A stretch of 64,000 nt of DNA from NCBI GenBank assembly GCA_030655075.1, contig JAURWE010000061.1, positions 62,001 to 126,000 on the forward strand, written 5' to 3'. Position 1 is the first letter of the stretch. Every line of letters begins with the position of its first letter. Made by a program: the position numbers and the translations under genes. The notes below the pieces were generated by a model, which saw only the letters and a list, made by a program, of their open reading frames with translations, made no database searches and had not been told where the DNA came from. Source of the DNA: Pararhizobium sp. (lineage in GTDB: Bacteria; Pseudomonadota; Alphaproteobacteria; Rhizobiales; Rhizobiaceae). Below are positions 32,016 to 40,744 of this stretch, in pieces.

Positions 32016-33161
32016 ATGGCAACTATTCCATATAGCCGGGTCGTGAACGTCACGATGACGCGGAAAGACCGCTTCGTTTCTCGGCGGGGGTTCGGTACTC
32101 AACTCATTGTCACGACCGCCAGCGTCAATGGCAAAGTCGATGCTGCCCACCGGACCAAACTGTACGCAACTATTGAAGAAGTTGCTGCTGATTGGGCGAC
32201 CACTTCGAGCGTGTATAAGGCGGCCAATACGGCATTTTCTCGCCCTGTGCGCCCGACACAGATCAAGGTCGGCCATATTGTCGACGACGCCACTATGACC
32301 AGTGCTGAATTGCAAGCCCAAATGGATCTGCTGGCAGCCGCCGACAACGATTGGTACTTTCTCACGGTCACGGATGAGCTTCGAGATATCGCTGCGACCG
32401 TCGGCTTTCTCGTCTGGACTGAAAGCAAGCGAAAGTTGGCGCTTATCGACAGCAACAATGATGACACAGAGGACCCTACCAGTACTACCTCGTCGATCGC
32501 TTCCGCGAACAAGGGTCTTTATGAAAGGACTGCAATCTTCTACCATCCGGTCGTAGATTACTATCTCTCAGCTTCCGCTGCGGCTTACTTCGCTACGCGC
32601 AATTTTGACGATGCAGACAGCGGCTACACGGGCAAGTTCAAAGGTGCGCCGACGATCCCCGCAGCGAATATTGCATCTGCTGCACTGACCGCCGTTACGG
32701 GCTTCACTCCTGGGCTTGGCCAATCGACAACTGCAGGGCATCTTGCAAATACAATCATCGATATCGGCGGACAGGCCTTCATTGTTGAGGGTTCCGTGCT
32801 GAAGGCAAACGTCTTTATCGACACAATCCATGCAACGGATTGGATCGTCAGCCGGACAGAGGAAGAAATCCTCAATATCTTCCTTAATAACGCGAAGATT
32901 TTCTACACACCAATCGGCATGAACATGATTGCAAGCGCGATCCGAATGGTCATGCAGCAGGGGGTCCGCGCAGGCATCGTGGATCGTGACGTTGACATTA
33001 ACGGTGAATATTCGCCGGCGGTCGAGATCACAATACCGAACGTCTACACGGATGTGACGGCATCCCAGCGGGCATCCCGCATTGCGCCGGCTATTGCGTG
33101 CCGGTTCCGCTACGCCGGCAGCGTGCACTACGCCACCGTCAACTATTCCATGGAATTCTAA
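32016..33161 (+). CDS. Contractile tail sheath protein (DUF3383)
   Basis: The 381-residue protein starts with PYSRVVNVTMTRKDRFVSRRGFG, a form typical of DUF3383 sheaths, has the central FFARNF-like YFATRNFDDADSGYTGKFKG, and ends with FRYAGSVHYATVNYSMEF. With the tube gene following, it shows the phage is a myovirus type. Confidence 0.86.
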   Translation: MATIPYSRVVNVTMTRKDRFVSRRGFGTQLIVTTASVNGKVDAAHRTKLYATIEEVAADWATTSSVYKAANTAFSRPVRPTQIKVGHIVDDATMTSAELQAQMDLLAAADNDWYFLTVTDELRDIAATVGFLVWTESKRKLALIDSNNDDTEDPTSTTSSIASANKGLYERTAIFYHPVVDYYLSASAAAYFATRNFDDADSGYTGKFKGAPTIPAANIASAALTAVTGFTPGLGQSTTAGHLANTIIDIGGQAFIVEGSVLKANVFIDTIHATDWIVSRTEEEILNIFLNNAKIFYTPIGMNMIASAIRMVMQQGVRAGIVDRDVDINGEYSPAVEITIPNVYTDVTASQRASRIAPAIACRFRYAGSVHYATVNYSMEF

Positions 33162-33187
33162 GAACGCCTGTCTGAAAGGTAACGAAC

Positions 33188-33622
33188 ATGGCAATTTCTT
33201 CCGCGTATAGCGCGCTTAATGTGGCTGCCACCGTCGACGGACAGCAGGTTCAAGGATGGTGGGATGGTGACGATGCAATCGTTGTCAGTCCAGGGGCTGA
33301 TAAAGGCACCGGGGTCATCGGAGGCGATGGGTCTGGAATCTTCTCTATTTCGGCGAACCGGTCGGCAACAATCAGTATTAAACTGATGCACACAAGCCCG
33401 ACGCACCGGCTGCTGATGCAAAAGGAAAAGCGACAGCAGACATTGGGGGCGGATGCAAAAGCCTTTCCATTCTCTTTCATAGACACGGTTTCGAACGAAG
33501 GTGGGTCGGCGGATCGCTGCTTTATTCAGACATCTCCATCCGACAGCAAAGGCGTGAATGCCACTGTGCGCGAATGGATACTTTGGACTGCTCAGTGGAA
33601 CGCGGAGATCCCAAATGGCTGA
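33188..33622 (+). CDS. Tail tube protein (DUF3277)
   Basis: This 144-residue beta-rich protein has the DUF3277 layout: VDGQQVQGWWDGDDAIVVSPGAD, GIFSISANRSATISIKLMHTSPTHRLL and REWILWTAQWNAEI. It forms the inner tube surrounded by the sheath. Overlaps the next gene by eight bases. Confidence 0.84.
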   Translation: MAISSAYSALNVAATVDGQQVQGWWDGDDAIVVSPGADKGTGVIGGDGSGIFSISANRSATISIKLMHTSPTHRLLMQKEKRQQTLGADAKAFPFSFIDTVSNEGGSADRCFIQTSPSDSKGVNATVREWILWTAQWNAEIPNG

Positions 33623-34052
33623 TAAGAAAATCAATGGACGAACATTCAAGTTCGCCCCCATGCTGGCCTTGGAAGCGTTGGTTTTGCAGGCGCGTCTGCT
33701 CCGCGTGGTCGGGAAGGGAATCTCCCGTCTGCCGGAGATCTTCGGCGGCAGAACCGAGGGCGCTTCTGTAAAGGACAAAGCAAAGGCGGATGCGGCGGCT
33801 ATCGCCGCACTATCCGACATCTTTACTCAATCCGAGCCTGCTGAACTGGCCAACCTCATCAAGGATATCGTCGAAAAGACGAGTATGCTCCGGCCCTCAG
33901 GAGACTATGAAAGCGTCGATCTCAACGCGGATTTCAGCGACTCCCTCGGTGACATCATTCCTGTAGTGGTGTGGGTGTTGAAGGAACAGTTCGGAAGTTT
34001 TTTTTCCGGCGCCCTGGCGAATGGCGGCCGCGCGCTGAAGGGCCAGGCCTGA
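33615..34052 (+). CDS. Tail assembly chaperone (short form)
   Basis: The 145-residue protein has a mostly helical body (FKFAPMLALEALVLQARLLRVVGKG) and sits between tube and tape-measure genes, where tail chaperones lie. Near its end eight T residues (33998-34005) form a slippery site in the right phase (T TTT TTT), and the -1 frame continues to 34240. It therefore appears to follow the G/GT logic of lambda, making a short and a frameshifted long product. Confidence 0.82.
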   Translation: MADKKINGRTFKFAPMLALEALVLQARLLRVVGKGISRLPEIFGGRTEGASVKDKAKADAAAIAALSDIFTQSEPAELANLIKDIVEKTSMLRPSGDYESVDLNADFSDSLGDIIPVVVWVLKEQFGSFFSGALANGGRALKGQA

Positions 34053-34240
34053 GCGACCGTCAGGTCGAGCGGATCGCGCCCAACATCAACCTGTTCCTGT
34101 GGCGGCCGATCCTCGCCGACCCCATGATCTACACCCAGCGTGATCTCCAAACTTGGGTGATGCTCGACGACGTTCTAGACGCTCATGAAGCGCTGGATCT
34201 GAAAGCGGCGATGCAGGAGAACGCAAATCCACCGAACTAG
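34004..34240 (+). CDS. Frameshift extension of the tail assembly chaperone
   Basis: After a -1 slip at T TTT TTT (33998-34004) reading continues for 78 codons to TAG at 34240. The extension contains SDRQVERIAPNINLFLWRPILADPMIYTQRDLQTWVMLDDVLDAHEALDL, a compact helical domain with no start codon or ribosome-binding site of its own before its conserved-looking part. This is the expected C-terminal part of a G-T type chaperone. Confidence 0.75.
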   Translation, partial: FRRPGEWRPRAEGPGLSDRQVERIAPNINLFLWRPILADPMIYTQRDLQTWVMLDDVLDAHEALDLKAAMQENANPPN

Positions 34241-34557
34241 GGTGCCAGGCCATACTGCTTGGCAAGATTTGCCTGGATAGCGCACGCGGCTTTTCGCTCT
34301 ATCTCGCTCATGGTGTTCATTCTCATTTTATGAGCACCCCCACCGCTTTGATATGCGCTGCGCGAAACAGCATCCATTGAGGCAATCTTGCTGCCAACGA
34401 TCTCTGCGACCTTGTCGGCATCGAGAGCATAGCCGCACAGCTCTGCTGTGGCCACGATTTGCCCGATCTCGCGGGCGGTCGTCATGTCCGAAACATTTGC
34501 CGCGATAGCCACTGTGGCGGTGAGTGTGAACACTGATGTCAGAATGACTTTTCCCAT
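34237..34557 (-). CDS. Exported small protein, probable moron
   Basis: The 106-residue product has a clear signal peptide (GKVILTSVFTLTATVAIAAN, cleavage after AIA near residue 20) and two cysteines in the mature part (C41, C92) that could make a disulphide. It lies on the opposite strand between tail chaperone and tape measure, and overlaps the 3' end of the former by four bases. Such independently placed exported genes in prophages often alter the lysogen. No homologue is recognised. Confidence 0.7.
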   Translation of the reverse strand: MGKVILTSVFTLTATVAIAANVSDMTTAREIGQIVATAELCGYALDADKVAEIVGSKIASMDAVSRSAYQSGGGAHKMRMNTMSEIERKAACAIQANLAKQYGLAP

Positions 34558-34595
34558 CTGGCAATGATGACCTCAAAACAATCGGATTTCAATTC

Positions 34596-36251
34596 ATGAT
34601 CGTTGAAGAACTGGTTGCCGTCCTCGGCTACGACATCAAAGGGGAGGCGAACCTTGCGCGGTTCAAGCAGTCCCTCGATGCCGTGGCCAGTCGGATCAGC
34701 ACATTCGCGATTGCAGCCGGTACGATCGCCGCCGGCGCCATGGCCGCGCTCGGCAAGTCCGTTATTGAGACCTCGGCTCAGTTTGAAGGCTATCAGGCCA
34801 CCCTCGAAACGATCGAAGGGTCTGCCGACAAAGCCCGCAAGTCGCTGGATTGGGTTGCGAAGTTCGGCAAGACGACGCCCTATGAAGTCGGGGAGGTCAC
34901 AGAGGCCTTCGTCCGCCTGAAGGCTTATGGCCTCGACCCGATGGATGGCACGCTGTCGGCCGTGGGGGATGCCGCGAGCGCGATGGGCAAAGGTCTTATG
35001 CAGGGCGTTGAAGCCGTTGCAGATGCTGCCACGGGCGAATTTGAGCGTCTGAAGGAATTCGGCATCAAGTCGAAGCAGGCGGGCGACAATGTCGTGTTCA
35101 CCTGGTCGAAGAACGGCAAGGAACTGACGAAGACGGTCAAGAAGAACAGCACCGAGATCGTGCAGTTTCTGAAAGACAACTTCGGCGACCGCTTCAATGG
35201 CGCCATGGATCGCCAGTCGAAGACCTTCAACGGGATGATGTCGAACCTGAGCGACAGCTGGGTCGACTTCAAGCGCCGGATCGGCGATGGATTCTTCGAC
35301 GACATCAAAGCCAACCTTGGGCAGTTGCAGAACTATATCGCGCGGCTTGACGCCAACGGCACGCTCGATCGATGGGCTGAGAACATCGGAGATGCATTGA
35401 GCTACGGTGCGTATCTCGTCGAGCAGACGGTTGTTCGGCTCGGCAGACACTTCGACACCATTTCCGGCATGATCGAGCGCAACAAGGGCGCTTGGGATAC
35501 CTTCAAATGGGCACTACTCGGGCTCGCGGTGTACCTCTTCCCAGTGACGGCGGCGGTTATCGGAATCGCTGCAGCAATCGACGACTTTCTGACCTATATG
35601 CGGGGTGGAGACAGCGTCATCGGTGATTTCGTCGAGGCTATCTCTGGGCTTCTGGACGGCAATCTCGCGACTGTCGGCGACAACATGCAAGCCCTCGCGG
35701 TTGGCGCGGCAGCCCTTGGTGGCGCTGCGGCTGGCCTGACCCTGTTTTCAAGCGCGCTGTGGCCGGTTGCTGCTGGATTGGCAGCATTCGCCGGCGCTTT
35801 CTATCTCGCGAAACAGGGCTTCGACTACCTGGAAAAGCTTGACGTCGAGAACAAGAAGATCAAGGCGGTCGAGAACCCTCAAGCAAAGCCGGGATACATC
35901 AAAGGCAATGGCGGCGTCGAGTATATCACCGGCGCCAATATGCACGACCGGCCGGACGAACTGCCAACTGCGGGTTTCACTCAGGAAGCGACAGATTACA
36001 AATATCTGCTTCAGAACCTTGAGGGGAATCTCAACAAGTCCGGATCACAGAAGGCTACCGAGGCCGTCGTCAACGATAACAAGCAGGACAATAGAGACCA
36101 GTCCGTCAACGTGGGCGGCGTGAATGTCGTGGTCAATGGCGTCAATGGCGTCTCGGCCGCTGTCGGCGCTGCGGTCGGCAATGCGGCCGGGCAGGGTGCC
36201 GCCGGTGGGGCGAGGCGTGCGAGCTGGCATGAGCAAGGGGAGAAAATCTGA
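34596..36251 (+). CDS. Tail tape measure protein
   Basis: The 551-residue protein has the normal first part: GYDIKGEANLARFKQSLDAV, AAGAMAALGKSVIETSAQFEGYQATLETIEG and KFGKTTPYEVGEVTEAFVRL. Hydrophobic segments lie at about 303-325 and 365-405. A Gly/Ala/Asn-rich tail closes it (NVGGVNVVVNGVNG). At 551 residues it is short, implying a short tail of this class. It fixes tail length and helps DNA injection. Confidence 0.9.
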   Translation: MIVEELVAVLGYDIKGEANLARFKQSLDAVASRISTFAIAAGTIAAGAMAALGKSVIETSAQFEGYQATLETIEGSADKARKSLDWVAKFGKTTPYEVGEVTEAFVRLKAYGLDPMDGTLSAVGDAASAMGKGLMQGVEAVADAATGEFERLKEFGIKSKQAGDNVVFTWSKNGKELTKTVKKNSTEIVQFLKDNFGDRFNGAMDRQSKTFNGMMSNLSDSWVDFKRRIGDGFFDDIKANLGQLQNYIARLDANGTLDRWAENIGDALSYGAYLVEQTVVRLGRHFDTISGMIERNKGAWDTFKWALLGLAVYLFPVTAAVIGIAAAIDDFLTYMRGGDSVIGDFVEAISGLLDGNLATVGDNMQALAVGAAALGGAAAGLTLFSSALWPVAAGLAAFAGAFYLAKQGFDYLEKLDVENKKIKAVENPQAKPGYIKGNGGVEYITGANMHDRPDELPTAGFTQEATDYKYLLQNLEGNLNKSGSQKATEAVVNDNKQDNRDQSVNVGGVNVVVNGVNGVSAAVGAAVGNAAGQGAAGGARRASWHEQGEKI

Positions 36252-36838
36252 TGTCAGCCATCGCCTTCTCCCATGCCATCGGGCCAGTTTTCGTCGACTG
36301 TGTGGTCAGCGAGAAGCACGCTTCCGAACTCGACATAACGGAAATCCCGATCGAGACCGGGGCTAAGATAACCGACCACGCGATCGTTGTTCCGAAAAAG
36401 ATCACGCTGGACGTTGCAAGCAACAAGGCGGCGGCAACCTATGCCGCTATGGTGCGATTTCAGGAAAGCCGCGTTCCGTTTGTTCTCGTCACGGGGCTTT
36501 CCGTCTATCGGAACATGCTGATCAAAAGGATAGACGCTGACCGGGATGCGACGTTCTCCACCGTGCTCCGGTGCCGGATAGACCTGCAGGAAATCATCAT
36601 TGTCGGCACCTCGTATGCTGCCGACCCGAACGGGGAGCCGGGTCGCAATGGCCAAGCCGACCAGGGGGGCAACCCAGGCGGTTCGAAGAGCCTCAAGGCG
36701 GCCAAAGTTTCGCCGGAGAGGGCCAGGGACGGCGTTACCGCCGATCGGGCAACGGGAACCGTCCAACGGGGAGATGCCGGCGTGACAACCGTTCCTGCGG
36801 GGCAGGATCAATCCATCATTCGAGGGCTGTTCAATTGA
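36251..36838 (+). CDS. Baseplate/tail protein downstream of the tape measure
   Basis: The first 130 residues of 195 are beta-rich (DCVVSEKHASELDITEIPIETGAKITDHAIVVPKKITLDV), like phage LysM-type or Dit-like ring proteins that connect tube and baseplate. The rest is Gly/Arg-rich and disordered. Shares one base with the preceding stop. Confidence 0.72.
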   Translation: MSAIAFSHAIGPVFVDCVVSEKHASELDITEIPIETGAKITDHAIVVPKKITLDVASNKAAATYAAMVRFQESRVPFVLVTGLSVYRNMLIKRIDADRDATFSTVLRCRIDLQEIIIVGTSYAADPNGEPGRNGQADQGGNPGGSKSLKAAKVSPERARDGVTADRATGTVQRGDAGVTTVPAGQDQSIIRGLFN

Positions 36839-37158
36839 TCGCCTTCAAAATCACGGATCACGCCGACCAGCAGTTTTCGACGGTCATCGGCGGGCGCCGC
36901 GTTACCTTCCGCGTCCGTTACAACGCCATCGCAGACAGGTGGTCTTTCGACCTGTCGATTGATGATCTTCCCGTTCTGCATGGGCGCCGAATCGTCACCG
37001 GTGTTGATCTGCTCGAGGCATTCGATCTTGGGGTCGGTGTGATCTTCGCGTCAGTCGCCACGCCGGGCGCCCTCCCAAACCGCGTCTCGCTGCCGAACGG
37101 CGAAGTTCAAATCTACAGCGCCACCGAGGCGGAAGTCGATGCAGCAGTATCTTCGTAA
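36835..37158 (+). CDS. Baseplate plug-type protein
   Basis: The 107-residue product begins at TTG 36835 (TTGA overlap). It has the compact beta profile FSTVIGGRRVTFRVRYNAIADRWSFDLSIDD and GRRIVTGVDLL, as in the small plug proteins found before hub genes of contractile-tailed phages. Overlaps the hub gene by 20 bases. Confidence 0.75.
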   Translation: MIAFKITDHADQQFSTVIGGRRVTFRVRYNAIADRWSFDLSIDDLPVLHGRRIVTGVDLLEAFDLGVGVIFASVATPGALPNRVSLPNGEVQIYSATEAEVDAAVSS

Positions 37159-38020
37159 GGTCCGCGCGACCTTTACCGGCGGTTTCATCGTGAACCCTGG
37201 CGGTATCAATCTCCATGACCTGCGGATCGAGTTCAGCATCAGCAAGGATTCGTCTTCCTCGGCCAATTCGGCGGAGATCAAGATCTTCAACTTGAACGAA
37301 AGCCATCGCAACAGCATCGGTAAAGTCTTCGATAAGCTCACGCTTGAGGCTGGGTATATCCCGCCTGGCGAGAGTGGAAATGTAGGCATCATCTTCAAGG
37401 GAGCGGTGCGTGACGTCGAGCACACGCGGGACCAGTCGAACATCATCACCACGATCTCATGCGGTGATGGATCGAAGGCAATGCGCAAAGCAACGATTTC
37501 GAAATCCTATCCGAAAGGCACGCCGGTCAAGACTGTCGTTGAAGACCTGCACAAGGAAATGGAAAAGCAAGGTATCGATCGAGGCGAGTGGAAATTTCCC
37601 GACGATATGCCTGAGAAGTTCCCACGCCCCTATGCCGTTTGCGGCTTGTGCCGGGATGAACTCGACACGATCGGGCGGGGGAAAAACTTCTACTGGTCGA
37701 GCCAGAATGAAACGCTCGAGATCATTCCGTCGGACGGCTACGTCGGATCTGTGGTGTTGATTACGCCGGATACGGGCATGATCGGCACGCCGGCAATCAC
37801 GGACAACGGGGTCCGCGTCAAAGCATTGCTCAACCCGGAAATCCGCCCAAACCGCCGGGTGCAAATCAAGAGCCAGACGCTTGAGATGAATGCAGCAGAT
37901 GGCATGTATCGGGTGACTTCGGTCACTTACTCCGGCGATAACGGTACCGGGAATTTTGACGTCGACATTGAAGGCGAGGCCATCAAGGGCGGCAAGGTAG
38001 ACGAAGGAATTCCAAAGTGA
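37139..38020 (+). CDS. Baseplate hub protein
   Basis: This 293-residue protein is the gp27/gpD-like hub: LRIEFSISKDSSSSANSAEIKIFNLNESHRN, GAVRDVEHTRDQSNIITTISCGDGSKAM, and TYSGDNGTGNFDVDIEGEA at the end. It connects the tube to the spike, whose gene follows with a four-base overlap. Confidence 0.82.
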   Translation: MQQYLRKVRATFTGGFIVNPGGINLHDLRIEFSISKDSSSSANSAEIKIFNLNESHRNSIGKVFDKLTLEAGYIPPGESGNVGIIFKGAVRDVEHTRDQSNIITTISCGDGSKAMRKATISKSYPKGTPVKTVVEDLHKEMEKQGIDRGEWKFPDDMPEKFPRPYAVCGLCRDELDTIGRGKNFYWSSQNETLEIIPSDGYVGSVVLITPDTGMIGTPAITDNGVRVKALLNPEIRPNRRVQIKSQTLEMNAADGMYRVTSVTYSGDNGTGNFDVDIEGEAIKGGKVDEGIPK

Positions 38021-38679
38021 CCGGCTATCTAGGCAAGCGCACCAATCAGGAGCGAGATATTGTCGGCCAGCAGGTTCAGAACCAGCAGGAAAACCAGTGG
38101 GGGCCGATCCCTGGCGAGATAGTCTCCTATGATGCCGCAGCCGGAACCGCGACCGTCAAGCCGCTTTATAAGCCCATTCACAACGGCCAGCCGGTTGATA
38201 TGCCCGATCTCTACGAGGTGCCGGTAGACCTGCAGCGGACGGCAAACGCCGGTGTCACATTCCCCATTCCATCCGGCACAAAGGTCATGCTCACGCCGGC
38301 AATGCGATCAATGGATAACTACGAGGCGGGCGAGGGTGGCCAGCCATACGACCGCCGGTCATTTTCGCTCTCTGATATGCGCGCAACCATTGCAGGTGGG
38401 GACAGTCTCTCCGACCCGCTGGCGAATGTCGACCCGGACAATACGCACCTTCGGTTCAACGCTGAAGGCACATTCGGCATCAAGGGCTCGCCCGATGGCA
38501 AGTTCAAGATCGAGGGCGCCGAGGGCAACCTCTACGACATCATCGCCACGTTCATGGAACTGGTCGCGGCCGACCAGCTGCAGATCAACTATGGATCATC
38601 CGGCGGGTCCGGCCATCAGCTGCAGAACCGTGCGGCACTGATGGTTCTGGCCGCCAAGGTAAGGGCTATGGCGCTATGA
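38017..38679 (+). CDS. Baseplate spike protein (Gp138 N-terminal type)
   Basis: The 220-residue protein, started at GTG 38017, has the Gp138-like domain: GEIVSYDAAAGTATVKPLYKPI, VPVDLQRTANAGVTFPIPSGTKVMLTPAMRSMDNY and DRRSFSLSDMRATIAGGDSL. The beta-helix-like tail (FNAEGTFGIKGSPDGKFKIEG) forms the spike that punctures the outer membrane. Confidence 0.84.
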   Translation: MTGYLGKRTNQERDIVGQQVQNQQENQWGPIPGEIVSYDAAAGTATVKPLYKPIHNGQPVDMPDLYEVPVDLQRTANAGVTFPIPSGTKVMLTPAMRSMDNYEAGEGGQPYDRRSFSLSDMRATIAGGDSLSDPLANVDPDNTHLRFNAEGTFGIKGSPDGKFKIEGAEGNLYDIIATFMELVAADQLQINYGSSGGSGHQLQNRAALMVLAAKVRAMAL

Positions 38680-39038
38680 GTGACCGTCTCGGGCTGGCAA
38701 TCGATCACGCTACCAATGACCTGTATCTGGCCACTGATGGCAATCTCGCCATGGTAACGGGTGCACTGGCGGTTGGGCAGCATGTGCGCCAGCGGCTGAG
38801 CACGTTCGAGGGCGAATGGTTCTTGGACACGACAGCCGGTGTTCCATGGCTCAATGAAATCCTTGGGCGGGGCTATGACCCGGCGCTCGCCGAAAGCGTG
38901 GTCAAGGCCGAAATCTTGGACACGGATGCCGTTACGGAAATCACCACGTTCTCGGTTGGCTTCAACCGGGCATCGCGCGGCCTGATCATCCGGGGTGTTG
39001 AAGTTCTCACAAAGTACGACGAAGAGGTTGCAATATGA
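38676..39038 (+). CDS. Baseplate wedge protein (gp25/W-like)
   Basis: The 120-residue protein fits the gp25/GPW family: LAIDHATNDLYLATDGNLAMVTGALAVGQHVRQRLSTFEGEWFLDTTAGVPWLNEILG. It starts with a four-base overlap with the spike gene and overlaps the J-like gene by four bases, the usual order W-J. Confidence 0.86.
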   Translation: MSDRLGLAIDHATNDLYLATDGNLAMVTGALAVGQHVRQRLSTFEGEWFLDTTAGVPWLNEILGRGYDPALAESVVKAEILDTDAVTEITTFSVGFNRASRGLIIRGVEVLTKYDEEVAI

Positions 39039-39925
39039 CCGAATATGGCGTGCAGCCGACGGGTTTCGTCCGCAAACCGCTTGCCGTCATCCTGTCCGAA
39101 ATCGAGGCCTTCCTCATCACTGAATTCGGGCCTGGGGTGATCCAGACGTCTCAATCGCCGCTTGGCCAGATCAACGGCATATTCGCCGATGCGTTGGTGA
39201 AAACATGGGAACTCGACGAGGACATCTATCAGGCGCTGGATCCGGACCAGGCAGAGGGCACGCGGCTTGATACAATCGGCCGCATCCGCCGCATTCGCCG
39301 GCCGGTGGGTGAAGCGGACGAGCAGTATCGGCGCGCCATCACTAACGCTGGACAGGCGCGGATCGACCTTCAGGACGTAAGCCGAGCGATCGCGGCTCTT
39401 CCGGGCGTCACATACTCCCACGTCTGGGTGAACGACACCGGTGCAGTCGATGACAATCTGATGCCTGGCGGATCAATCTGCATCGCGGTGACCGGCGGGA
39501 ACGATGAAGACATCGCCGACACGATTCGAAAATACATCGTGCCCGGAGTGACAATGTTTGGCTCCACCGCGATCGAGAGTTCTGTCGATGGCTATTGCCG
39601 GACATTCCGGGTTCTTCGCCCGATTGACGTGCCGGTCGAGCTGACGGTCAAGGTCCGCACTTTCCGCGATAGCCTGGGTTGCCCGCCACCATCTGCCACG
39701 GCCATCAAAGCAGCGCTGTTGCAAGGGCTGTTTCTCCTGAACGGCGACGATGTGACCTATTATCGGGTGCGTTCCGTGATCGAGAATTCGTTCTCGAATG
39801 TGGAGGTGATTTCGATCAACGGCAGCCGCGATGAGATCAGCCAGACCGACAACACGGACATCGTCATCGGCTTCATCGAGCGTGCCTCTCTGGCGGCCGA
39901 TGACGTTACAATAACGGTGCTTTGA
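39035..39925 (+). CDS. Baseplate J-like protein
   Basis: The 296-residue product matches baseplate J: PLAVILSEIEAFLITEFGPGV, SPLGQINGIFADALVKTWELDEDIYQALDPDQAEGTRLDTIG, and RRPVGEADEQYRRAI. It forms the periphery of the baseplate with the W-like protein and the DUF2612 protein that follows. Confidence 0.88.
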   Translation: MTEYGVQPTGFVRKPLAVILSEIEAFLITEFGPGVIQTSQSPLGQINGIFADALVKTWELDEDIYQALDPDQAEGTRLDTIGRIRRIRRPVGEADEQYRRAITNAGQARIDLQDVSRAIAALPGVTYSHVWVNDTGAVDDNLMPGGSICIAVTGGNDEDIADTIRKYIVPGVTMFGSTAIESSVDGYCRTFRVLRPIDVPVELTVKVRTFRDSLGCPPPSATAIKAALLQGLFLLNGDDVTYYRVRSVIENSFSNVEVISINGSRDEISQTDNTDIVIGFIERASLAADDVTITVL

Positions 39926-40728
39926 TGGCTTGCGTTGATCAGGAAACATTCGTCGAATCGGGTGTCGATCGCATCATCACCCAGTACCGGGAGAGCCCGA
40001 AGCTTCTGACGATGATCCGGTCGTATCTGCGGCAGGTATGGCAGGCGCAGAATGCGATCTGCGATCTGCCCGAATACTTCAACCTCGATACGGCGGTCGG
40101 CGACCAGCTGACCATCATCGGGAAGTGGATGGGCTTTCCGCGCTGCCATTGCGTGTGCGATGTGCAGCCCGTGTTCGGATTTGCTTGCGATATCGATATT
40201 CCGGGCGGGCGACCGATCGTCGGCTTCTGCGAGGGCGGAGTTTGGCTCGGCTGCGGAGAAGACGGCGTCTCGGAGATTTGCATCACCGACGACGAGGTTT
40301 ATCGCGGCCTTCTGATTTCGAGATCGTATCAGTTTCAGGCCCGCTACAACTGGGCAGACCTTTCGGCTGCTCTTCAGGCCATATTCGGTCCGCAGGCGCG
40401 GATGATGGATGCGGGGCATGGGCAAGTCGTCCTTGCACCATTCCGCGCGCTCACCGAACTCGAACTTGCACTTCTGCAGGTCATCCCGCGTGCGCTACCG
40501 ATTGCGCCGGGCATTTCGACGCGCTGGCATTTCGGCACATTCTCCATTTTCGGATTTGGGGATGGGTGGGGCGGCTTCTGTGAAGAATGGGAGCCCGACG
40601 GCTTGCCGCTTATGACCGAGGATGGAACGCTCATCGTCACTGAAGACGGCGATCCGATCCTGACCGGGCCGCTGACCAAAGACGCTGACTGGCTCTGCCG
40701 CCAGGACGTCAAACCATACTCCTGCTAA
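39925..40728 (+). CDS. DUF2612 tail protein (gpI-like)
   Basis: The 267-residue protein matches DUF2612: FVESGVDRIITQYRESPKLLTMIRSYLRQ, EYFNLDTAVGDQLTIIGKWMGFPR, and DEVYRGLLISRSYQFQARYN. It links baseplate and fibres. The cysteine-rich insert (CHCVCD, FAC, FCEGGVWLGCGED) may bind metal. TGATG overlap at its start. Confidence 0.83.
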   Translation: MACVDQETFVESGVDRIITQYRESPKLLTMIRSYLRQVWQAQNAICDLPEYFNLDTAVGDQLTIIGKWMGFPRCHCVCDVQPVFGFACDIDIPGGRPIVGFCEGGVWLGCGEDGVSEICITDDEVYRGLLISRSYQFQARYNWADLSAALQAIFGPQARMMDAGHGQVVLAPFRALTELELALLQVIPRALPIAPGISTRWHFGTFSIFGFGDGWGGFCEEWEPDGLPLMTEDGTLIVTEDGDPILTGPLTKDADWLCRQDVKPYSC

Positions 40729-40744
40729 ATCGAAAGGGCTTTTC

